From assembly GCA_030544235.1 (NCBI GenBank), contig CM060478.1, positions 754,727 through 818,726 on the forward strand: DNA of 64,000 nucleotides. The letters run 5' to 3'. Every line of letters starts with the position of its first letter. Within the stretch, counting starts at the first letter, position 1. This DNA is from Lepturacanthus savala (lineage: Eukaryota; Chordata; Actinopteri; Scombriformes; Trichiuridae). Positions 46,896 to 60,411 of the stretch are shown piece by piece. Position numbers and translations under genes: made by a program. The notes under the pieces were generated by a model that did no database searches, had not been told where the DNA came from, and was given only the letters and a program-made list of their open reading frames with translations.

Positions 46896-46948
46896 TTAAG
46901 TTTAATCTCTGTTTAATCTCTGTTTAATCTCTGTTTAATCTCTATTAA
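46896..46948 (+). repeat. Short TTTAATCTCTG repeat
   Basis: About four copies of an 11-bp unit, directly before exon 30's pyrimidine tract. Confidence 0.9.
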
Positions 46949-46960
46949 TCATATTTTCAG

Positions 46961-47050
46961 TTGGCCTCCTCCAGCCTGTTGAAGATCGGACAGGAGACTG
47001 ATAAAATGACCACAAGAAACAGAGAATCTGTTTATCTGCTGCTGGATATG
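46961..47050 (+). CDS. NCKAP1: NCKAP1 coding exon 30 (residues 1062-1091)
   Basis: Acceptor ATATTTTCAG, donor GTGAGA, phase 0 at both ends. It encodes LASSSLLKIGQETDKMTTRN to VYLLLDM. Confidence 0.97.
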
Positions 47051-47460
47051 GTGAGAAAATCTACATTTATATCATAAAACATACAAGAAACAGTCTATAC
47101 ATGTAAATGAATTAATTTAAATACACACCTGTACTACCTGTACACTAGGAATTTATTATATTTAAATGTTGTTGAAATATTGGAATAAATCTATTTTATT
47201 ATATTAGAAAAATACCTGTAATTTAATAAAATTAAATAAAAAAATTTAAATAAAAAAAATTAAAATTTAAATAAAAAAAACTAGTTTCTTTCCCCAGATG
47301 TGATTTAAATTCTTTATTTGGTTAAATATCCACCAGCAATAGGGATATCCTCATAAATGATATGCCCTTCAAAATAAAAGCCTCCTTACAGTAAAAAAAA
47401 ATGTTGCTGTAGAGAAAGTTCTTTATACCAACAGAATAATCTTATTTCACGGGTTCAATC
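47051..47460. other. Intron 30 sequence, with a fragment of the intron 1 element
   Basis: AT-rich. CAGCAATAGGGATATCCT and CCTTCAAAATAAAAGCC at about 47330-47390 match the element at 12510-12590. No gene. Confidence 0.6.
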
Positions 47461-47640
47461 TGTTAGAATAAAAATAAAGGCCTGTTTCTAATAAAGGCCT
47501 GTTTCTAATAAAGGCCTGGTTCTAATAAAGGCCTGGTTCTAATAAAGGCCTGGTTCTAATAAAGGCCTGGTTCTAATAAAGGCCTGGTTCTAATAAAGGC
47601 CTGGTTCTAATAAAGACCTGGTTCTAATAAAGGCCTGGGC
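47461..47640 (+). repeat. 19-bp array carrying AATAAA, intron 30
   Basis: About nine to ten copies of CTAATAAAGGCCTGGTT. Each copy includes the AATAAA polyadenylation hexamer, within 300 bases upstream of the last exon. Confidence 0.93.
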
Positions 47641-47752
47641 TCCTATTAGAGACATTACGGTACCACTCCTCTACTTTCTACGACATTTGCAGTGTTTCTT
47701 TTGTCCGTTTCCTGTTTTTCTCTGATGATTCGAGTCTTTATTCGTGTTTCAG

Positions 47753-47869
47753 ATCGTTCAGGAGTCTCCGTTCCTGACGATGGATCTGCTGGAGTCCTGT
47801 TTCCCGTACGTGTTGCTGAGGAACGCCTACCACGCCGTCTACAAACAGAGCATCAGCGCCAACGCATAA
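47753..47869 (+). CDS. NCKAP1: NCKAP1 coding exon 31 with stop codon (residues 1092-1129)
   Basis: Acceptor GTGTTTCAG. It encodes IVQESPFLTMDLLESCFPYV through LLRNAYHAVYKQSISANA and stops at TAA 47867-47869. The last few residues differ from human, as is common at this C terminus. Confidence 0.97.
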   Translation: MVQESPFLTMDLLESCFPYVLLRNAYHAVYKQSISANA

Positions 47870-48011
47870 ACACGCCAAACACACGCCAAACACACGCTAA
47901 ACACTACACGGCAGCAGCTAAACCTGCAACACACTAAAACTCTACGAACAAAAACACTAAACGCATAAAGAACATTAAAAATAAATAAGTCAGATCAAAA
48001 AGATGATGAAT

Positions 48012-48055
<44 letters not shown>

Positions 48056-48308
48056 CTGGATGAGGTTTTGGGGATCAGTGTCTTTCCTTTTTTTTTTTTA
48101 TTTTAACTCGTTTCCATGGCGTCGCCGGGGGCCGTAACCACGGCGACGCCTGCTACAACCACCGCTGTGGTTGGTATAAAAGTATAAATATATAGAATCT
48201 ATAAAGTTATTATTTGTGTTTTTTGATGAGAAGTTTGAGGTTCGAGGAGCTTGATGATGGATTTGGGATGAAATCGATTATTTTTTATTCCTTTTGTGTT
48301 AATAACCA

Positions 48309-48390
<82 letters not shown>

Positions 48391-49665
48391 TATACCAGTG
48401 ATGTTTCCTCTTTTTTTACTAGCTCTAGTCGTAACATGGACATTTTGTGGGTAAAGATATAATCTGTCTTCTACTTTGATGTGAACTCGTCTGGTTTTAA
48501 TGTTTTTTCTTCTGTTTTTATGATGATTCTTGTTTTTTTACGGCAGCTCGAGTTAAACAACAACAACAACAACTAATAAAACACTAAACATTAAAGGACA
48601 AATACAAAGTTTTTACTGTTGAAAACACTGGAATGAATTCATCCAAAGATCAAACTTTTCACGAAGGAGAAATAAAACTGGATTTTCTGTCTCATCGTTG
48701 AATAAATTCACATCTAAAATAATTAAATTAAACATTCAGTTCCTTTAAAATGCTGCTTTTTTCTGTTTTTTTAGTAGAAATCTTAAATTTTTTGGTCCGA
48801 TTCGTCTCATTTCAAGTTATTTCCTTGTTTTTATTTCAATAAATTGTTTTATTTGCTTAAAATAAAACCAAATTTACCCAAATCAGCAAAAATAAAGAGA
48901 TAATTCTATTTAATATTTGACTAATTGGACCAAAAACCTGTTAAAAATCCGATTTTTGCAGCGTTTTTCATAAATAAACGTAATTATTTAGATTCTTTGA
49001 CTTTATTAATATTAAATTAAACACTAAGTTTATTATAATTATAACAGAAGACGTTTTTTTCTCGTCTCTTTGGATGAATTTATTCCTCTGACTCTAAATA
49101 ATTTCCAGTAAAAACTTTATTTAAATCCTCTGTTAACAGCTGCTGTTAAATAAAGTTAAATAAAAGGTGAAAAAAACGACGATTCAGCAAATTCTAATTT
49201 ATATAAAGACGTTTCCTGTGACTTTTCATTTATTTCTGCACTTTTCTGCATTTTTCTTTGGGTAATAAATGTAAATTAAAGCATCAAATGGTTTTAAAGT
49301 GAATTTAACTCGAAGAAATAAACAAATATCGGCTGTTGGTGATTTATTTCTGTGTTTTTAGGACAGAATCTGTTTTTATTTAAATTCTTTATTTTACAGC
49401 ATCCAGACTCATTCTGAATATTACTCATTAATATTCATATACTGCTCATTAATATTCATATAACCAGGACTTTAACTGCAGCATGAATCCACTCATATCT
49501 GTTAATGACGGTTTTCCTCCATTATTATTAATATTAATATTATTATTATTATTAGAGTATTTTTGGGATCGTTGCTGTTTTTCTTTCTAATTTCTTTTTG
49601 TTTTTTTGTGTCTGTGTAACTTAAATAACAAGAATTAAATAAAGTTTAAAACCAGTGTGTGAACC
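47870..49665 (+). other. NCKAP1: Probable NCKAP1 3' UTR
   Basis: No coding potential after the stop. It contains CA repeats at 48016-48052 and 48310-48386. Its end is inferred from the polyadenylation signal candidates and is not certain. Confidence 0.5.
49638..49643 (+). terminator. Candidate polyadenylation signal AATAAA
   Basis: AATAAA followed after about 15 bases by a GT-rich stretch (CAGTGTGTGAACC), the usual downstream element. An earlier candidate AATAAA at 48575-48580 lacks such a clear GT tract. The choice is tentative. Confidence 0.4.
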
Positions 49666-50871
49666 TGCTTTTAATGATTAAAAATATGTGTTTAAGTGAT
49701 TTATGATGATGAAATTTAACCTTTAATATCAAGTAATTGTATTAATTTACATGTTTAATCATCATAAAGGTTTATTTATGGGATTAAACCTGGAATTAAA
49801 AGAAAATTAAACTTTATTTAAAATTTAAAACGAGAACAATCTGAACTAAAATCAGAAATAAACAACTTGAAATAAGTTCAATTATTAATAAAACTAAATA
49901 AAAAAATATTAAATATTTATTAAAATCAAATGACAAATATATTAAAATATATTTATAATTTATTTTATTTTTTTTAAAGAGTCAGAATTAATTTCTGTTG
50001 CTGTTACAGAACAAATATAATTAGAATATTGAGAAAAATATTTAAAAATTGTTTTACTACGTTTAAAAAAACTTTATTTAAAACTTAAAACGAGACCAAA
50101 CACCCAAATCAGGAAAATAAATGAAATAATCTAAATTATCAGTTCAATGATCAATAAGATCAGAGTTCAAAGGTCAATTATTAGTCCATAAAATGATATA
50201 AATCATTCCAGAACATGAAGAATATATTCTGATAGATGTTTAAAAAGGAGCCAATTAAAGTAAAAGCATAAATTACCGACTTGTTTCCAACAATAAAAGT
50301 CGATGTTTCATCTTTTATTCATTTTTAAAGCTTTTAAAACAAATAAAAACCAAACATTTCTGTTAATAATGACATTAATAATCACATTAATCCTTTTAAA
50401 CTTCATGAACCCGCAGCAGACAGGATGTAATCTGCTGTTTCTCCACCAGGTGGCGCCAAAATAAAAGGTTTTAATCATCAATAAACAGAAATATTACAGA
50501 ATATTCTGATATATGTTGTTTATAAAATCAATGAACACCATTTGTTGCTGATTCTAATATAATTTACATAAAATATCATGAAAATATCTGATAATAATGA
50601 ATAAAACCTGTTTCATCTTCACTTTGCTTCGTTCTTTAATCTGTTAAACACAAAGGGTGAATTTCAAAATAAAAGACAAACTGAATTCATTATGTTTTAA
50701 CAGCTTTTTACAGTTTTACATTGAGCTTCTGGTTCATATCGAGACAAAAATCTAACATAATAATATTCATAAGGTGTGTTTTTATATTATTACTGTATAT
50801 TTAATAAATGTTAATGTTAAAGCTTTAATTTTGTAGGTCAATTAAATTAAAATATAAATAATATACATGTT
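49666..50871. other. Intergenic AT-rich DNA between NCKAP1 and the satellite
   Basis: No gene, repeat array or element recognised. Confidence 0.5.
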
Positions 50872-53800
50872 ATAATATGACCTATTTATCACGACATGCT
50901 ATAGTATGACCTTTTTATGACGACATACTATAGTATGACCTTTTTATGACGACATACTATAGTATGACCTTTTTATGACGACATGCTATAGTATGACCTA
51001 TTTTGGACGACATGCTATAGTATGACCTTTTTTGGACGACATGCTATAGTATGACCTTTTTATGACGACATGCTATAGTATGACCTTTTTATGACGACAT
51101 ACTATAGTATGACCTTTTTATGACGACATACTATAGTATGACCTTTTTTGGACGACATACTATAGTATGACCTTTTTTGGACGACATGCTATAGTTTGAC
51201 CTATTTTTGACGACATACTATAGTATGACCTTTTTATGACGACATACTATAGTATGACCTTTTTATGACGACATGCTATAGTATGACCTTTTTTAGACGA
51301 CATGCTATAGTATGACCTTTTTATGACGACATGCTATAGTATGACCTTTTTTAGACGACATGCTATAGTATGACCTTTTTATGACGACATGCTATAGTAT
51401 GACCTTTTTTTGACGACATACTATAGTATGACCTTTTTATGACGACATACTATAGTATGACCTTTTTATGACGACATGCTATAGTATGACCTTTTTATGA
51501 CGACATGCTATAGTATGACCTTTTTTAGACGACATACTATAGTATGACCTTTTTATGACGACATGCTATAGTATGACCTTTTTATGACGACATACTATAG
51601 TATGACCTTTTTATGACGACATGCTATAGTATGACCTTTTTATGACGACATGCTATAGTATGACCTTTTTTAGACGACATGCTATAGTATGACCTTTTTA
51701 TGACGACATGCTATAGTATGACCTTTTTTAGACGACATGCTATAGTATGACCTTTTTATGACGACATGCTATAGTATGACCTTTTTTAGACGACATACTA
51801 TAGTATGACCTTTTTATGACGACATGCTATAGTATGACCTTTTTATGACGACATGCTATAGTATGACCTTTTTTAGACGACATACTATAGTATGACCTTT
51901 TTTAGACGACATACTATAGTATGACCTTTTTTAGACGACATGCTATAGTATGACCTTTTTATGACGACATACTATAATATGACCTTTTTATGACGACATA
52001 CTATAGTATGACCTATTTTGGACGACATGCTATAGTATGACCTATTTTTGACGACATGCTATAGTATGACCTTTTTTAGACGACATACTATAGTATGACC
52101 TTTTTTAGACGACATGCTATAGTATGACCTTTTTATGACGACATGCTATAGTATGACCTTTTTTAGACGACATGCTATAGTATGACCTTTTTATGACGAC
52201 ATGCTATAGTATGACCTTTTTATGACGACATGCTATAGTATGACCTTTTTATGACGACATACTATAGTATGACCTTTTTATGACGACATGCTATAGTATG
52301 ACCTTTTTATGACGACATGCTATAGTATGACCTTTTTTAGACGACATGCTATAGTATGACCTTTTTATGACGACATGCTATAGTATGACCTTTTTATGAC
52401 GACATGCTATAGTATGACCTTTTTATGACGACATGCTATAGTATGACCTTTTTTAGACGACATACTATAGTATGACCTTTTTATGACGACATGCTATAGT
52501 ATGACCTTTTTATGACGACATGCTATAGTATGACCTTTTTTAGACGACATACTATAGTATGACCTTTTTTAGACGACATACTATAGTATGACCTTTTTTA
52601 GACGACATGCTATAGTATGACCTTTTTATGACGACATACTATAATATGACCTTTTTATGACGACATACTATAGTATGACCTATTTTGGACGACATGCTAT
52701 AGTATGACCTATTTTTGACGACATACTATAGTATGACCTTTTTATGACGACATACTATAGTATGACCTTTTTATGACGACATACTATAGTATGACCTTTT
52801 TTGGACGACATGCTATAGTATGACCTATTTTTGACGACATGCTATAGTATGACCTTTTTTGGACGACATGCTATAGTATGACCTATTTTTGACGACATGC
52901 TATAGTATGACCTTTTTTTGACGACATGCTATAGTATGACCTTTTTTAGACGACATGCTATAGTATGACCTTTTTATGACGACATGCTATAGTATGACCT
53001 TTTTTTGACGACATACTATAGTATGACCTTTTTTAGACGACATACTATAGTATGACCTTTTTATGACGACATACTATAGTATGACCTTTTTTAGACGACA
53101 TGCTATAGTATGACCTTTTTATGACGACATACTATAGTATGACCTTTTTATGACGACATACTATAGTATGACCTTTTTTAGACGACATGCTATAGTATGA
53201 CCTTTTTTTGACGACATACTATAGTATGACCTTTTTATGACGACATACTATAGTATGACCTTTTTATGACGACATACTATAGTATGACCTTTTTATGACG
53301 ACATACTATAGTATGACCTTTTTTGGACGACATGCTATAGTATGACCTATTTTTGACGACATACTATAGTATGACCTTTTTTTGACGACATGCTATAGTA
53401 TGACCTATTTTTGACGACATACTATAGTATGACCTTTTTTTGACGACATGCTATAATATGACCTTTTTATGACGACATACTATAGTATGACCTTTTTATG
53501 ACGACATACTATAGTATGACCTTTTTTTGACGACATGCTATAATATGACCTTTTTATGACGACATACTATAGTATGACCTTTTTATGACGACATACTATA
53601 GTATGACTTTTTTTAACGACATGCTATAGTATGACCTTTTTTTGACGACATGCTATAGTATGACCTTTTTTGGACGACATGCTATAGTATGACCTTTTTT
53701 AGACGACATGCTATAGTATGACCTTTTTTGGACGACATACTATAGTATGACCTTTTTATGACGACATACTATAGTATGACTTTTTTTAACGACATGCTAT

Positions 53801-55460
53801 AGTATGACCTTTTTTTAACGACATGCTATAGTATGACCTTTTTTTAACGACATGCTATAGTATGACCTTTTTTAGACGACATACTATAGTATGACCTTTT
53901 TTAGACGACATGCTATAGTATGACCTTTTTATGACGACATGCTATAGTATGACCTTTTTATGACGACATACTATAGTATGACCCTTTTATGACGACATGC
54001 TATAGTATGACCTTTTTTTAACGACATGCTATAGTATGACCTTTTTTTAACGACATGCTATAGTATGACCTTTTTTAGACGACATACTATAGTATGACCT
54101 ATTTTTGACCACATACTATAGTATGACCTTTTTATGACGACATACTATAGTATGACCTATTTTTGACCACATACTATAGTATGACCTTTTTATGACGACA
54201 TACTATAGTATGACCTATTTTTGACGACATACTATAGTATGACCTATTTTGGACGACATACTATAGTATGACCTTTTTTGGACGACATGCTATAGTATGA
54301 CCTTTTTTGGACGACATGCTATAGTATGACGTTTTTTGGACGACATGCTATAGTATGACGTTTTTTGGACGACATGCTATAGTATGACGTTTTTTGGACG
54401 ACATGCTGTAGTATGACCTTTTTTGGACGACATGCTATAGTATGACGTTTTTTGGACGACATGCTATAGTATGACGTTTTTTGGACGACATGCTATAGTA
54501 TGACGTTTTTCGGACGACATGCTATAGTATGACCTTTTTTGGACGACATGCTATAGTATGACCTTTTTTAGACGACATGCTATAGTATGACCTTTTTTGG
54601 ACGACATACTATAGTATGACCTTTTTATGACGACATACTATAGTATGACTTTTTTTAACGACATGCTATAGTATGACCTTTTTTTAACGACATGCTATAG
54701 TATGACCTTTTTTTAACGACATGCTATAGTATGACCTTTTTTAGACGACATACTATAGTATGACCTTTTTTAGACGACATGCTATAGTATGACCTTTTTA
54801 TGACGACATGCTATAGTATGACCTTTTTATGACGACATACTATAGTATGACCCTTTTATGACGACATGCTATAGTATGACCTTTTTTAGACGACATACTA
54901 TAGTATGACCTTTTTTAGACGACATACTATAGTATGACCTATTTTTGACCACATACTATAGTATGACCTTTTTATGACGACATACTATAGTATGACCTAT
55001 TTTTGACCACATACTATAGTATGACCTTTTTATGACGACATACTATAGTATGACCTATTTTTGACGACATACTATAGTATGACCTATTTTGGACGACATA
55101 CTATAGTATGACCTTTTTTGGACGACATGCTATAGTATGACCTTTTTTGGACGACATGCTATAGTATGACGTTTTTTGGACGACATGCTGTAGTATGACC
55201 TTTTTTGGACGACATGCTATAGTATGACGTTTTTTGGACGACATGCTATAGTATGACGTTTTTTGGACGACATGCTATAGTATGACGTTTTTCGGACGAC
55301 ATGCTATAGTATGACGTTTTTTGGACGACATGCTATAGTATGACCTATTTTTGACGACATGCTATAGTATGACATTTTTTGGACGACATACTATAGTATG
55401 ACGTTTTTTGGACGACATGCTATAGTATGACGTTTTTTGGACGACATGCTGTAGTATGAC

Positions 55461-55580
55461 ACACGGTGGCGTAGGGGTTAGCTATGTTGCCTCATAGCAC
55501 GAAGGTAGCAGGTTCAAGACCTCCAGGGTCTGGGACCTTTCTGTGTGGAGTATGCATGTTCTCCCTGTGTTTGTGTGGGT
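55461..55580 (+). mobile_element. SINE-like fragment captured in the satellite, copy 1
   Basis: About 120 bp: starts ACACGGTGGCGTAGGGGTTA, then GGTTCAAGACCTCC, then TTTCTGTGTGGAGTATGCAT. The first two motifs resemble tRNA-type A and B boxes. The sequence is like a very common fish repeat. Satellite resumes at CATGCTATAG. Confidence 0.75.
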
Positions 55581-56409
55581 GCATGCTATAGTATGACCTA
55601 TTTTGGACGACATGCTATAGTATGACCTTTTTTAGACGACATGCTATAGTATGACCTTTTTTAGACGACATGCTATAGTATGACGTTTTTTGGACGACAT
55701 GCTATAGTATGACCTTTTTTAGACGACATACTATAGTATGACCTTTTTTAGACGACATGCTATAGTATGACGTTTTTTAGACGACATGCTATAGTATGAC
55801 CTTTTTATGACGACATACTATAGTATGACCTTTTTTTAACGACATGCTATAGTATGACCTTTTTGTAACGACATGCTATAGTATGACCTTTTTTAGACGA
55901 CATACTATAGTATGACCTATTTTTGACCACATACTATAGTATGACCTTTTTATGACGACATACTATAGTATGACCTTTTTTAGACGACATACTATAGTAT
56001 GACCTTTTTTAGACGACATACTATAGTATGACCTTTTTTAGACGACATACTATAGTATGACCTATTTTGGACGACATGCTATAGTATGACCTTTTTTGGA
56101 CGACATACTATAGTATGACCTATTTTGGACGACATGCTATAGTATGACCTTTTTATGACGACATGCTATAGTATGACCTTTTTATGACGACATGCTATAG
56201 TATGACCTTTTTATGACGACATGCTATAGTATGACCTTTTTTAGACGACATGCTATAGTATGACCTATTTTTGACCACATGCTATAGTATGACCTTTTTT
56301 AGACGACATACTATAGTATGACCTTTTTTGGACGACATGCTATAGTATGACCTATTTTGGACGACATGCTATACTATGACGTTTTTTGGACGACATGCTG
56401 TAGTATGAC

Positions 56410-56530
56410 ACACGGTGGCGTAGGGGTTAGCTATGTTGCCTCATAGCACGAAGGTCGCAGGTTCAAGACCTCCAGGGTCTGGGACCTTTCTGTGTGGAGT
56501 ATGCATGTTCTCCCTGTGTTTGTGTGGGTG
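56410..56530 (+). mobile_element. SINE-like fragment in the satellite, copy 2
   Basis: Same junctions and the same short form (CCTCCAGGGTCTGG) as copy 1, 949 bp downstream. Confidence 0.75.
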
Positions 56531-57995
56531 CATGCTATAGTATGACCTATTTTTGACGACATACTATAGTATGACCTTTTTTAGACAACATGCTATAGTA
56601 TGACCTTTTTTAGACGACATGCTATAGTATGACGTTTTTTGGACAACATGCTATAGTATGACGTTTTTTGACGACATACTATAGTATGACCTTTTTTAGA
56701 CGACATACTATAGTTTGACCTTTTTTAGACGACATGCTATAGTATGACCTTTTTTGGATGACATACTATAGTATGACCTATTTTTGACCACATACTATAG
56801 TATGACCTTTTTATGACGACATACTATAGTATGACCTATTTTTGACCACATACTATAGTATGACCTTTTTATGACGACATACTATAGTATGACCTTTTTT
56901 AGACGACATACTATAGTATGACCTTTTTTAGACGACATACTATAGTATGACCTATTTTGGACGACATGCTATAGTATGACCTTTTTTGGACGACATGCTA
57001 TAGTATGACCTTTTTTGGACGACATACTATAGTATGACCTTTTTATGACGACATACTATAGTATGACCTTTTTATGAAGACATACTATAGTATGACCTAT
57101 TTTTGACCACATACTATAGTATGACCTATTTTTGACGACATACTATAGTATGACCTATTTTTGACCACATACTATAGTATGACCTTTTTATGACGACATA
57201 CTATAGTATGACCTATTTTGGACGACATGCTATAGTATGACCTTTTTATGACGACATGCTATAGTATGACCTATTTTTGACCACATACTATAGTATGACC
57301 TATTTTTGACCACATACTATAGTATGACCTTTTTTAGACGACATACTATAGTATGACCTATTTTGGACGACATGCTATAGTATGACCTTTTTTGGACGAC
57401 ATGCTATAGTATGACCTTTTTATGAAGACATACTATAGTATGACCTATTTTTGACCACATACTATAGTATGACCTATTTTTGACCACATACTATAGTATG
57501 ACCTTTTTATGACGACATACTATAGTATGACCTTTTTTAGACGACATACTATAGTATGACCTTTTTTAGACGACATACTATAGTATGACCTTTTTTAGAC
57601 GAAATACTATAGTATGACCTATTTTGGACGACATGCTATAGTATGACCTTTTTTGGACGACATACTATAGTATGACCTATTTTGGACGACATGCTATAGT
57701 ATGACCTTTTTATGACGACATGCTATAGTATGACCTTTTTATGACGACATGCTATAGTATGACCTTTTTATGACGACATGCTATAGTATGACCTTTTTTA
57801 GACGACATGCTATAGTATGACCTATTTTTGACCACATGCTATAGTATGACCTTTTTTAGACGACATACTATAGTATGACCTTTTTTAGACGACATACTAT
57901 AGTATGACCTTTTTTAGACGACATGCGAAAGTATGACCTATTTTGGACGACATGCTATAGTATGACGTTTTTTGGACGACATGCTGTAGTATGAC

Positions 57996-58123
57996 ACATG
58001 GTGGCGTAGGGGTTAGCTATGTTGCCTCATAGCACGAAGGTCGCAGGTTCAAGACCTCCTTGGTCCAGGGTCTGGGACCTTTCTGTGTGGAGTATGCATG
58101 TTCTCCCTGTGTGTGTGTGGGTG
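57996..58123 (+). mobile_element. SINE-like fragment in the satellite, copy 3
   Basis: Same junctions; a longer form with CCTCCTTGGTCCAGGG and ACACATGG at the start. Confidence 0.75.
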
Positions 58124-59095
58124 CATGCTATAGTATGACCTATTTTTGACGACATACTATAGTATGACCTTTTTTAGACAACATGCTATAGTATGACCTT
58201 TTTTAGACGACATGCTATAGTATGACGTTTTTTGGACAACATGCTATAGTATGACGTTTTTTGACGACATACTATAGTATGACCTTTTTTAGACGACATA
58301 CTATAGTTTGACCTTTTTTAGACGACATGCTATAGTATGACCTTTTTTGGACGACATACTATAGTATGACCTATTTTTGACCACATACTATAGTATGACC
58401 TTTTTATGACGACATACTATAGTATGACCTATTTTTGACCACATACTATAGTATGACCTTTTTATGACGACATACTATAGTATGACCTTTTTTAGACGAC
58501 ATACTATAGTATGACCTTTTTTAGACGACATACTATAGTATGACCTATTTTGGACGACATGCTATAGTATGACCTTTTTTGGACGACATGCTATAGTATG
58601 ACCTTTTTTGGACGACATACTATAGTATGACCTTTTTATGACGACATACTATAGTATGACCTTTTTATGAAGACATACTATAGTATGACCTATTTTTGAC
58701 CACATACTATAGTATGACCTATTTTTGACCACATACTATAGTATGACCTTTTTATGACGACATACTATAGTATGACCTATTTTGGACGACATGCTATAGT
58801 ATGACCTTTTTATGACGACATGCTATAGTATGACCTTTTTTAGACGACATGCTATAGTATGACGTTTTTTGGACGACATGCTATAGTATGACGTTTTTTG
58901 GACGACATGCTATAGTATGACCTTTTTTAGACGACATGCTATAGTATGACCTTTTTTAGACGACATGCTATAGTATGACCTTTTTTAGACGACATGCTAT
59001 AGTATGACCTATTTTGGACGACATGCTATAGTATGACCTTTTTATGACGACATGCTATAGTATGACCTTTTTTGGACGACATGCTGTAGTATGAC

Positions 59096-59223
59096 ACACG
59101 GTGGCGTAGGGGTTAGCTATGTTGCCTCATAGCACGAAGGTCGCAGGTTCAAGACCTCCTTGGTCCAGGGTCTGGGACCTTTCTGTGTGGAGTATGCATG
59201 TTCTCCCTGTGTTTGTGTGGGTG
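59096..59223 (+). mobile_element. SINE-like fragment in the satellite, copy 4
   Basis: Same junctions and the longer TTGGTCC form, 1100 bp after copy 3. Confidence 0.75.
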
Positions 59224-60283
59224 CATGCTATAGTATGACCTATTTTTGACGACATGCTATAGTATGACCTTTTTTAGACGACATGCTATAGTATGACCTT
59301 TTTTAGACGACATGCTATAGTATGACCTTTTTTAGACGACATGCTATAGTATGACGTTTTTTAGACGACATGCTATAGTATGACCTTTTTAAGACGACAT
59401 GCTATAGTATGACCTTTTTTAGACGACATGCTATAGTATGACCTATTTTTGACGACATGCTATAGTATGACCTTTTTATGATGACATACTATAGTATGAC
59501 GTTTTTTGGACAACATGCTATAGTATGACGTTTTTTAGACGACATACTATAGTATGACCTTTTTTAGACGACATACTATAGTATGACCTATTTTGGACGA
59601 CATACTATAGTATGACCTTTTTATGACGACATGCTATAGTATGACCTTTTTATGACGACATACTATAGTATGACCTTTTTATGAAGACATGCTATAGTAT
59701 GACCTATTTTTGACCACATACTATAGTATGACCTTTTTTGGACGACATGCTATAGTATGACCTTTTTATGACGACATGCTATAGTATGACCTATTTTTGA
59801 CCACATACTATAGTATGACCTTTTTATGACGACATGCTATAGTATGACCTATTTTGGACGACATGCTATAGTATGACCTTTTTTGGACGACATGCTATAG
59901 TATGACCTTTTTATGACGACATGCTATAGTATGACCTTTTTATGAAGACATGCTATAGTATGACCTATTTTTGACCACATACTATAGTATGACCTTTTTA
60001 TGACGACATACTATAGTATGACCTATTTTGGACGACATGCTATAGTATGACCTTTTTTGGACGACATGCTATAGTATGACCTTTTTATGACGACATGCTA
60101 TAGTATGACCTTTTTATGAAGACATACTATAGTATGACCTATTTTTGACGACATACTATAGTATGACCTTTTTATGACGACATACTATAGTATGACCTAT
60201 TTTGGACGACATGCTATAGTATGACCTTTTTATGACGACATGCTATAGTATGACCTTTTTTGGACGACATGCTGTAGTATGAC

Positions 60284-60411
60284 ACACGGTGGCGTAGGGG
60301 TTAGCTATGTTGCCTCATAGCACGAAGGTAGCAGGTTCAAGACCTCCTTGGTCCAGGGTCTGGGACCTTTCTGTGTGGAGTATGCATGTTCTCCCTGTGT
60401 TTGTGTGGGTG
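60284..60411 (+). mobile_element. SINE-like fragment in the satellite, copy 5
   Basis: Same junctions and the longer form, 1188 bp after copy 4. It has GGTAGCAGG like copy 1 and unlike copies 2-4. Confidence 0.75.

Larger units (their letters stand above)
5248..47869 (+). other. NCKAP1: NCKAP1 gene: coding span, 31 coding exons, 1129 aa
   Basis: NCKAP1 (Nap1/HEM2) is a large helical scaffold that pairs with CYFIP/Sra1 in the WAVE regulatory complex. That complex couples active Rac1 to Arp2/3-driven actin branching at the cell cortex. I joined 31 exons with GT-AG introns. Their lengths sum to 3390 nt, which is 1129 codons plus stop, in frame throughout. As I recall, human NCKAP1 is 1128 residues with the same exon count. 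The protein starts MSSRGVIQPSQQKLAEKL and ends AVYKQSISANA. It belongs to one family (Nckap1/HEM) along its whole length and has no signal peptide. The hydrophobic stretch near residues 1000-1012 (exon 28) has been described in older literature as membrane-like but is a buried helix in WAVE complex structures. No frameshift or premature stop was found. Intron 1 is the longest at 12.2 kb; many others are inflated by tandem arrays. Confidence 0.97.

Noticed and set aside
55461..55530. Possible tRNA gene in the satellite insert
   Set aside because: Only A- and B-box-like motifs are present. No cloverleaf or anticodon arm is convincing, and it recurs as a repeat fragment.
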